A stretch of 64,000 bases of DNA from Otis tarda (taxonomy: Eukaryota; Chordata; Aves; Otidiformes; Otididae): the NCBI GenBank assembly GCA_026413225.1, contig CM048552.1, forward strand, positions 58,915,001-58,979,000. The letters run 5' to 3'. This document shows positions 54,701 to 64,000 of the stretch, piece by piece; positions within the stretch are counted from its first letter, which is position 1, and each line of letters begins with the position of its first letter. A model generated the notes under the pieces. That model saw only the letters and a list, made by a program, of their open reading frames with translations. It did not search any database and was not told the DNA's origin. A program made the translations under genes and the position numbers.

Positions 54701-57700
54701 CAGAGGGAAGCCTGTAGAATGAGTACTTAGTCCTAGTCTGCAACTTTCCTGCTTTCCTCTCTTGGGCATCTAGTTCCTAATTATGACAGATTTTATAAAT
54801 CTGTTGCAGGGGCAAAAAAATCTTCTCTCTGAGACAGTTTAACACAGCCAAGCTCATATCACTGTGTCTTAAGTGCAATTTAACTTTAGTTTTTCTGAAG
54901 CAAAAGACTAAACACTAAAAATAAAAGATACTGAGTCAAAGGGGCAAAATGCAATGCGCGTGCTTTTAGAAGCAGTGCATATAGCAGTATGCAAAAATCA
55001 TCTACATTTCTTTTTCAAAACTGAAGCAGTGTCCTGTGGCTCATAACTTTTCTTGAAACTTTTGCAACTACTGGTCCAAGTTACATCGGTCATTTTCACA
55101 GTTTTAGTCCGTTTCTGAAAATTGTACAGCTTAGAGTGCCACAGAAACAACCCACGAGTTATAGTTTCATGTTGCAAAGATTATTTCTGTCTCTGCTTAG
55201 GTATGTCTTAACTTGAGTAAGACCTGAAATGATTTTTAATGTACTTTTATCTTTTCCAAAGACATGCTAAACATCATGTTTCATTTGGGAACAAAGAAAG
55301 GACAAAATTACACAATTATGATATGCTGCTGGCAGTTAGGTCAACCTGAGAATCTGTGAAAAAAATAACTTCTCTTTTGTGCCAACTAATACTGCCTTTT
55401 TTTTTTTTTCCTCTGACATTAGTCCCTCTTCTTTGGAGAAGTCATTGTGTCTACTTCTTAGCTGTATGCACCATCTGTCAAACAGCAATAGTGGCATAGT
55501 AATGATGGATGGGGTTTCTAGTGTAAACAAAGCCAGTCAACTAGACAAATGCTTTCTAATACAAAGTAGCCTCTTTGCTTTAAGAAGGCTGCTTATAACC
55601 TTGAAGTTAAGCGTATGTTTAAGCATTTTTGAGATGAGGATACTAAACTGTGTTAGATTGCTGTATGAATAGTTTTGGGTTTTCTTTTTCTTAGAACAAA
55701 TAGAATAAGGCAAACCAAATGAAAATTGAACTTAAATGAAAAGAATGACATGTAATTTCCGAGTGAGAGTCACAAGTCAACACTGGATGGTGATTAAAAC
55801 TTATATAATCTAAGGGCTGTATTCCATGGAGACCACTTTGCCTTAATGGAGTTAATTTGAGAATTTAAAACCTCTGTCATTGTTTCCAGCTTTTCTAACG
55901 TGTCAGTCTATTTTGTGGAAGAGTCTTCTGGCAAAAACATCCATATAGGTACATCAATAATACACACTTCTTTTTGTGTTTTCTGGCTGTCCTAACAATG
56001 GAGGCATAATGGAGAAAGCAAGGTTTAAAAAATGCCTGCCCATGTGATCTCTTATTATTTCCCAAAGTGCTTCTGTAAGTTAACAGAAACCAAGAAGATC
56101 CATGAATGAGGCTGATAGTGCATCTTTAAGATCTCTCAAATAGTTTGGGGAGCATTTTAATCAATACTGGATGTGAAGGGATATGAAAAATCTGTAATGA
56201 TTTTCACATTAAAATTCTCCCCATATGAGTGAGGGATTGTCATACAGGCATTAGGAAAAAAAAAATTCCCAAGCTGCCTTTATAATTTCTGTTTGAAGTT
56301 CTTGTAATCATTTGTTACAGATATAAAAGGTATTACCTTGTTGTGCTTCCCTTAATAAAGTATAGGTTTTAGAAATAAACCCCCTAGGCGACTGACCTTT
56401 TTATATTCTTAGAAAATAAAATTCCTCTGTTGCAGAGAGAGAACTGTGCAACCAAGCAGCTGCTTTTTGCATTGCTAACAATTGAGCTATGGAATAATAT
56501 AGAAAGGAAAAGTAGTCTTGGTTTACTACTCCCTTTTTCAATTGTAGGTTTTTGTATTTAACTCTATGGCAGTGGCTGTTTGAAAAGAATGGGCCACAAA
56601 TGCTTGAGCAAGCAGATCAAAACTCTGATGAAGAATAAGGAGTTTTGAAATGTAAAAATAAGACATCATGATAAAAAGAAATATAAATAGAAAGGGATAA
56701 CTTAGAATAGGCTTCTAAATTCATAGCCTGACTTGTAAAACTACTGACTTATTTTCATTTTACTAAACTTTATAGGAACTTCAGCAATTATGAAAATGAC
56801 AGCATTTATTTAAGCTCCTGTATTTAGGCCTAAAAGCCTGTATTTAAGCATCCATGCTTGAAAATCTTGGCCAGAATCTCTTTTCGTTCACTTTTGAGAA
56901 AGGCAATTTAGGGAAATAAATGTGTTCTCTTTACATATGGTTTACTTTGTCAGAGAGTGTTCTGATCTTAATATAAGTGGAAATAGTTTAATATATGAGG
57001 ATCTGCAGTTTTCTAAATAGAGTGGTTAAAACCTTAAGTTTCCACTGGATAGGAAATGCCCATATTTTGAAATGGCATTCTTCCATTAAAACATTAGCGT
57101 GTCAGCATTTTCCATGTAGCAGAAACTGTGAAAACATTAGCGTGTCAGCATTTTCCATGTAGCAGAAACTGTGAAAAGTTGTAGTTGGTAAAAATTCAGA
57201 TGTTCAAAATCTTTGACGTAGATGAGATTAAATGATTTCTGGACTCTGGGAGAAATTCTGTGGCTGTTTCAATGCCTGCTTCTGTAGTGAGGAATCTGGA
57301 AGACCTGGAGCTCAGAGTTCAAGGTCTGTCTGTTCTGAAACCCAGGATGCTAGAAACCTTGACTTCCAAAATTACGAATTCACATGAATACTGGAAATTT
57401 TCCAAAACCCATTAATTTTTTAAGAGAGGTTTATCAAAATTGTCATATACTGACCTATATTATTCCATAGTTGAATATACTGTCACCATTTATGGCATAG
57501 TGCTTTCTAGCAGTGCAAGATATAACCAACCTCTATCATGTGTGTTTCTTTTGCTCTCAACGTGCCCAGTGGAAAAAGAGTTATATAGGATAACATATAC
57601 ATTAAAAATAAACACAACATACAGCTGTGCTTTGAGTTGTTTAGAGAAGTTGAAGTCAAAGGAAGTACACCTCACATTTGAAATGAGGGAAGAGGAGACT

Positions 57701-57757
57701 TGTCTTGGTCATCACTTCCTCTGATACCTCATTCCAGGTTCCCTTCAACCCAAGAAA
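51730..57757 (+). other. LARGE1: Intron interval between the two CR1 copies
   Basis: AT-rich intron. Apart from the 43-bp duplication at 57088-57173 I recognise no repeat or gene. ORFs around 52546-53190 (96 and 113 codons) have no recognisable domain. The poly-T at 53609-53622 and 55397-55411 is unremarkable. Confidence 0.55.
57088..57173. repeat. Exact 43-bp tandem duplication
   Basis: 57088-57130 and 57131-57173 are identical, beginning 'aaaacattagcgtgtcagca' and ending 'gcagaaactgtg', followed by a further 'aaaa'. No divergence between copies, so it is a recent local duplication and a possible length polymorphism. Confidence 0.95.
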
Positions 57758-59507
57758 GATCATAGAATCATAGAATCATAGAATGGTTAGAGTTGGAAGG
57801 GACCTTCAAAGGTCATCTAGTCCAACCCCCCTGCAAGAGCAGGGACATCCCTGACTAGATCAGGTTGCTCAGAGCCTCATCCAGCCTGGCCTTGAACATT
57901 TCCAGGGATGGGGCATCCACCACCTCTCTGGGCAACCTGTTCCAGTGCTCTACAACTCTCATTGTAAAAAATTTTTTTCTAATATCTAATCTAAACCTAC
58001 CTCCTTCTAATTTAAACCCATTACCCCTTGTCCTATCACAACAGGCCCTACTGAACAGCTTCTCCCCATCTTTCCTGTAGGCCCCCTTGAGGTATTGGAA
58101 GACCGCTATCAGGTCTCCCCGGAGCCTCCTCTTCTCCAGGCTGAACAGCCCCAACTCTCTCAGCCTGTCCTCATAGGAGAGGTGCTCCAGCCCTCTGATC
58201 ATCTTGGTGGCCCTTCTCTGGACCCTTTCCAACTGGTCCATGTCCTTCTTGTGTTGGGGACTCCAGAACTGGACACAGTACTCCAGGTGGGGTCTCACCA
58301 GGGCAGAGTAGAGGGGCAGAATCACCTCCCTCGACCTGCTGGCCACGCTCCTCTTGATGCAGCCCAGGATGCAGTTGGCCTTCTGGGCCACAAGGGCGCA
58401 TTGCCCGCTCATGTTGAGCCTCTCGTCTACCAGCACTCCCAAGTCTTTCTCCTCAGGGCTGCTCTCAATCCAATCTTCGCCCAGCCTGTATTTGTGCCTG
58501 GGATTGCCACGACCCAGGTGCAGGACCTTGCACTTGGCCTGGTTGAACTTCATGAGGTTGGCACGGGCCCACCTCTCCAGCCTGTCAAGGTCCCTCTGGA
58601 TGGCATCCCTCCCTTCCAGCGAGTCGACGGCACCACACAGCTTGGTGTCATCGGTGAACTTGCTGAGGGTGCACTCTATCCCACTGTCCATGTCGCCGAC
58701 AAAGATGTTGAACAGGGCCGGGCCCAACACGGACCCCTGAGGGACGCCACTGGTGACCGGTCTCCACTTGGACATTGAGCCGTTGACCACCACTCTCTGA
58801 GTGCGGCCATCCAGCCAACTCCTTATCCACCGAGTGGTCCATCCATCGAACCCATGCCTCTCTAGTTTAGAGAGAAGGATGTCATGCGGGACAGTGTCAA
58901 AAGCTTTGCACAAGTCCAGGTAGACGATATCCGTTGCCTGTCCCTTGTCCACTGATGCTGTTACCCCGTCATAAAAGGCCACCAAATTGGTCAGGCACGA
59001 TCTGCCCTTGGTGAAGCCATGTTGGCTGTCACCAACCACCTCCTTGCTCTCCATGTGCCTTAGCATGGTTTCCAGGAGAATCTGCTCCATGACCTTGCCA
59101 GGCACGGAGGTGAGGCTGACCGGCCTGTAGTTGCCCGGGTCTTCCTTACTCCCCTTTTTAAAAATGGGGGTTATGTTCCCTCTCTTCCAGTCATCGGGGA
59201 CCTCACCAGACTGCCACGATTTCTCAAATATGATGGCCAGTGGCTTGGCAACTTCATCCGCCAGTTCCCTCAGGACGCGCGGATGGATCTCATCAGGCCC
59301 CATGGACTTGTGCACCTTCAAGTTCCTTAGATGGTCCTGAATCTGCTCTTCGAGCACCGTGGGCAGTTCTTCATCCTCACAGTCCCTGCCTGTGCCTTCC
59401 ACAGCTTGGGTGGGGAGACAAGAGCCCTTATCAGTGAAGACTGAGGCAAAAAAGTCGTTGAGTACCTCAGCCTTCTCCACATCCCGGGTAACCACGATGT
59501 CCTGCAT
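57758..59507 (-). mobile_element. 5'-truncated CR1 LINE, 1.75 kb, antisense to LARGE1
   Basis: The 3' terminus on the minus strand is three tandem ATTCTATG-type octamers (+ strand 57760-57784). The 3' UTR with 'gttggactagatgacctttg' is at about 57795-57830, then ORF2 upstream to about 59490, where similarity to CR1 ends. Among the CR1 copies here it is the best preserved and so probably the youngest. No target duplication is obvious, as is usual for CR1. Confidence 0.95.
57855..59507 (-). CDS. CR1 ORF2 partial: open reverse-transcriptase frame (550 codons)
   Basis: This is the RT and C-terminal part of the CR1 LINE polyprotein, which reverse-transcribes LINE RNA at a nicked target. The ATG at 59507 is not the native start: CR1 ORF2 is normally about 900-1000 residues with an apurinic-like endonuclease in front, absent here. 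Homology begins near residue 9. Visible motifs: [12 protein letters not shown] (71-82), [14 protein letters not shown] (107-120), motif [15 protein letters not shown] with catalytic Asp198, motif [12 protein letters not shown] (253-263), motif C FTDDTKL with Asp286 and Asp287, then the C-terminal [15 protein letters not shown] (453-467) and [10 protein letters not shown] (505-514) region. There is no stop or frameshift in 550 codons. Without endonuclease and promoter it is not expected to retrotranspose on its own. Confidence 0.9.
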   Translation of the reverse strand: MQDIVVTRDVEKAEVLNDFFASVFTDKGSCLPTQAVEGTGRDCEDEELPTVLEEQIQDHLRNLKVHKSMGPDEIHPRVLRELADEVAKPLAIIFEKSWQSGEVPDDWKRGNITPIFKKGSKEDPGNYRPVSLTSVPGKVMEQILLETMLRHMESKEVVGDSQHGFTKGRSCLTNLVAFYDGVTASVDKGQATDIVYLDLCKAFDTVPHDILLSKLERHGFDGWTTRWIRSWLDGRTQRVVVNGSMSKWRPVTSGVPQGSVLGPALFNIFVGDMDSGIECTLSKFTDDTKLCGAVDSLEGRDAIQRDLDRLERWARANLMKFNQAKCKVLHLGRGNPRHKYRLGEDWIESSPEEKDLGVLVDERLNMSGQCALVAQKANCILGCIKRSVASRSREVILPLYSALVRPHLEYCVQFWSPQHKKDMDQLERVQRRATKMIRGLEHLSYEDRLRELGLFSLEKRRLRGDLIAVFQYLKGAYRKDGEKLFSRACCDRTRGNGFKLEGGRFRLDIRKKFFTMRVVEHWNRLPREVVDAPSLEMFKARLDEALSNLI

Positions 59508-60394
59508 CTACATCCTGAGGCCAGGGCATTGGAAAGAACCTGTTGGGTCATGTCATTATCTCCCCTTCTATGCCAGGAAACTACAGTATTGAAATCCTTT
59601 TCATAACTTGATCTACCTTCACAACTGAAAGAAGTTTTGTTTTTCTTTAACCAGAGCATCGTATTTTTTCAGTTTCATGCCACTCAGTTTCCAGTAGCAA
59701 ACTTCAGTGTCTTCAGTTGCTTGCTAAAATTCTTCAAAGGCCATGCCGCCCATCCTTTTTACCCAAATGAGGGACTCTCAACCCTCCCTCTGGAAGACTT
59801 GAGTAGCTCCCAGACTTTTAAAACTGTAGCTGCTAAATGCCTGTGAAGGATAGCTCTTCACATGGCTATCCCTGAACTTATCATAGGAGCAATAAAGTTT
59901 GATTTCAGTTTTATAAACCTCATATCCCAAAATGTCTCTGTCCTGGGAAAAGATTAATCTGAAGAATGGAATAGCATTCACTGGCACCAAATGGTACAGC
60001 AAAATATCTGAATCAAATGAAACGTAGCTTTCAGTGGAATCCTTCACAATATGCTGATTGTCACCCCTGATTCTTACAGGCACTGCTGGCAAATACTTAA
60101 GAGGAAAGATTACATTCCTTTCTCATATCTCTTGAGAAAGATTTCTCATCTCACAGAATGTCTTCTGTGTCTTTCACAATGGATGCTGGTTGATCTTTAA
60201 GCTTCTGAACGTGTTTCATAAACACTTTGAAGCAATCCCTATCTTTTAGGCTTTGCATATTGCAGATACCAGAAGAGGTAAAAGATGTCATCTGTGTGTA
60301 TGCTAGTACTGTTACCTTCAGAAGGTCTTCCAGGTTTGAGTCTGTGCTGTGTTGGCTTCTAGCACCATGATAAACCTCACATTTCACAAAACTA

Positions 60395-60665
60395 AAATCT
60401 CTAGTGTAAAATTCTCTGTGACTGATGCACATTTAGTTGTAGATGTCAGCGGGTCACTATTCTGTTTTGGGGACATATTTTTGTAAGTGATAATCTTCTG
60501 CTTTGCCTCTGACACATACTTTCCTTCCAGCTGAATCTTCACCATAAGGCTAACAACTTGAAAGAGATTTCTGTGTAGGAGTACAACTACTCCTTTTTTC
60601 TTTTTCCCAGTAGGAGTTGAACTAAAGAAAATGTCACCCACTTGTTCCCATTTAAGTTTCATATA
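60395..60665 (-). pseudogene. Possible L1-like LINE endonuclease remnant
   Basis: The minus-strand frame 60662-60384 reads VGDIFFSSTPTGKKK, GVVVLLHRNLFQVV, LEGKYV and then SPKQNSDP. The order is the same as in L1-clade endonucleases: a '..FxSS...kGVailih.nl.f' block, 'eGRyv', then a 'YgPN' block. Downstream on the same strand (60432-59640) further open frames of about 95-105 codons follow, but I cannot assign them. L1 relatives are rare in birds, so this could be an old relic or a chance resemblance. Confidence 0.33.
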
Positions 60666-62123
60666 CTCTGGGTCATTCAGATAAGTATAACCTGTTACTG
60701 AACATCTGAGTGGTTTTGTATCAGATTTTTTTATTTTCGACTAGTGTGTTTCATCTTCAAATATTTTATGTCAGTTCCATTTAACTAAATGATAGTTTGA
60801 AAGAAGATATAGCTTTCTTGTTTGTAACTGATTTTTGACTTTTCTTATTTTACTTTGCAATATATAGATAAATGACCCTGAAAAAAAACCAAAAAGAAAT
60901 TACTGAAGAACACTAGCTGGGAAATAGTCCTACCAGATACCAGACTCAGTCCCTGCTAAGCAGAGGGACCTATGTGGAATGTGTACGTTGACATCCAACA
61001 CCTATTTGCCTTGAGATATTGCTTCGCCTGTACCCAAAGCTACTGGTGTTGTACTTTGTTTCTCTTGGCCATTTCTCTGTTAATGAAGTGTTTTTCCTGA
61101 TCACTGCTATTTCACGATTTTTTCTTGGCAAGGTGCCTGGTTACTGCGGAATCTGCATGAGCCAGGATGTCTTCTTCTTCTCTCCTGCTGGGCTGGTGAA
61201 GCAGATATAATTGCTGTGATCCCTTTAGCTTCGTAATGGGATGCTCAGCAACTGGCAGCCTATGCCTTTCCCTCTCTCCTCCTTACTCCAGGGCAAGCTG
61301 GAGATCAGAAGACCTTTGTCTTTTTGGAAAGCATGTTGTGGCTTAGTATTTTGGATATTGTTAAACACAGATCAGATGTGGGTTTATTCCACTATTATGA
61401 TTATCTTATATATAAGACTTCTAACCAGACATTTTCTGCTTTTCCTGTAAGCATGTAATTTGATGCCCAGTGCCTGTGAAACCACTTTGAATCCAACAGC
61501 TTCACTGATTGGATCTTAGGTGCAGTATTTCTGCGAAATTGAGCCATACATTGCTTCTCACAACAATCTCGTTTCTGCTGAGAGATGTGTTATGGTACTG
61601 TGAACCATTATATGTATTTTTACATTTTCTTGTGGACTTTGTTCAGTGAGAAACAGTATTACTCATCAAAGCAAGAAAACTAACATGAAAGAGAAAGGCA
61701 CATATTATTCATTAATGCAGGAAATGGACAAAGAAACAACCTTCATCTTTTGGGTTACACCCAAAAGTGTAATGGAAGTATATTGGCCTGAACTAACATA
61801 GATTTCCTCACTTCTCAAAGTAGAATTTAGTAGCATCATCTTCCACTTTAACTAGCATCTGAAACTAGGTGCTCCTTTTTTTTTTTTAGATGAAAAATAC
61901 CAGTTAACAAGTACACCCATTTACTTTTATATATTTCACAGATATGAGACTCCACTATTCCAGCCTAGAGATCAAAGAAAGGTTGAGCCAATGCTAAAGT
62001 CTAAATGAACCGTCTGTCTTCTTAGTGGCTTTTGCAAACTCTGTCCTTCTCTGCTGACAGGAAAAGTTGCAGGGATAAACATGAAAGACTACAAATTGTG
62101 ACTGACTTCACTGGCAGGTTTTC

Positions 62124-62186
62124 ATACTCCTACCACATACTCATACCACTCCTACCATACTCCTACCACTCCTACCACTCCTACCA
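62124..62186. repeat. Short CTCCTACCA minisatellite
   Basis: A 9-bp unit 'ctcctacca' repeated about five or six times with interspersed 'catactc' variants. Simple-sequence expansion in the intron. Confidence 0.9.
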
Positions 62187-62799
62187 AGTTGAGTAAAGAT
62201 CAGACTTTGCTGCTTACTGTCCCTGAAAGAGAGAGGCAAGGTTAAGGGATTTAAACATGGTATTTGTAATGTCCAAGTTCACATTACTATAGAAAAATCT
62301 ATACACTTTGTCAAACCTTGCTACTCTTGCTGATACTGACTTCATTCATCTTGTTTTGAAGTTTTTCACTTAAACCAAGTGCTATAAGTACAGAGGTGAA
62401 CCCAAATCTGGTGTTTTGAAGTAAAATATTTTCTTTGTTCCTGCTTTTCATCAACCCTCCATCCCTCTTAGGAGCAAGAACATGGGAGGATTTACAGTCT
62501 CCATTCTATTCACTATGGCAGTAGCTAGAAGGCACTCACCTGAAACATCTAATTTGGGGTTCGTGTAGGACAGCTGTTGATACCCAAATTTTACTTTGTA
62601 GAAAAGATGTGTGTAAAGTCAAAGTTCAGATGATTATTTTTTAACCTTGCCTTCCCCCCAACACTTCTCCACAGATGACTGTTCTTACCACAAAGATAAA
62701 TCACCAGGTTGACCTAGAAACTGAAAGCAATCACTTTCACAGCTCAAGTCCCCAGAGGGGGATTAACTTGGCTGCCTTTTAAGGAGCCAGTAGAAGGGA

Positions 62800-62885
62800 C
62801 CAGATCCTTAGCTGTTATAAATCATCACATTCCACTGAAGTCAAAGGAACTGTATTTATTTACAGCCACCTAGAAACTGAGCCAG
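62800..62885. repeat. Possible ancient palindromic MITE-like repeat
   Basis: 'ccagatccttagctgttataaatca' (62803 on) and 'tgtatttatttacagccacctag' flank 'actgaagtcaaaggaac'. This is the arrangement of an old sauropsid repeat with arms like 'agatcctcagctggtgtaaat' around 'attgaagtcaatgga'. The right arm is decayed. Confidence 0.4.
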
Positions 62886-63058
62886 TAATTCTATTATTAT
62901 AATGTTTATTCAAATTGTAAGTGTCTCAAGATTTTGGCCACAGAGCAGAACTCCACCAAACATGCTGTACAACTTACCTTGAGACCTTAAACATAGGTAA
63001 AGCTTTGCAAGTTCTGATGTTGTCATTTTACAATACGAATTAGAAACCTTTGAACTAA

Positions 63059-64000
<942 letters not shown>

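Noticed and set aside
58095..58778. 227-codon + strand ORF, and a 128-codon one at 58354-58740
   Set aside because: Antisense shadows of the CR1 reverse-transcriptase frame at 57855-59507.
62124..62186. Spaced repeats as a possible CRISPR-like array
   Set aside because: The unit is 9 bp with no spacers; a simple minisatellite in a vertebrate intron.

Overview
The window is intronic DNA of a bird genome. The bird call rests on the repeats. There are CR1 LINEs with the diagnostic 3' end (ATTCTATG-type octamers), several avian endogenous-retrovirus (ERV) LTRs of the TGTCCTGG...CCACAACA type, and no mammalian SINEs. The background is AT-rich, with long introns and very small exons.

The only host gene is LARGE1, on the + strand. 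It encodes the Golgi xylosyl-/glucuronyltransferase that builds matriglycan on alpha-dystroglycan. Three consecutive coding exons are seen, at 42443-42744, 48937-49019 and 63085-63208. They join in frame (302, 83 and 124 nt) and encode about residues 36-205: the luminal stem with its coiled coil, then the start of the first glycosyltransferase domain. The transmembrane exon lies upstream of base 1 and the exon with the DxD catalytic motif lies beyond base 64000. The rest of the window is intron.

Layout: 1-42442 is the tail of a very long intron. It holds an ancient CR1 (10275-11470), a complete short non-autonomous ERV (7474-9319, minus, perfect 5-bp target duplication), a younger CR1 3' end (20806-21224), a solo LTR (21475-22083), a degenerate 33-bp tandem array of GATA palindromes (32178-32320) and a nested LTR cluster (33671-36429). 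42745-48936 is a clean intron. 49020-63084 holds two 1.7-1.8 kb CR1 copies in opposite orientation. The one at 49920-51729 is broken. The one at 57758-59507 keeps an open 550-codon reverse-transcriptase frame.

There are no operons, CRISPR arrays or prokaryotic systems, and I found no convincing new protein system. The most unusual objects are the ERV at 7474-9319, whose two LTRs do not match although one clean target duplication encloses it, its small three-CxxC internal ORF, and the GATA palindrome array. Target-site duplications, primer-binding site, polypurine tract, splice sites and reading frames were read directly from the bases. Family names come from recognition, not from a database search.
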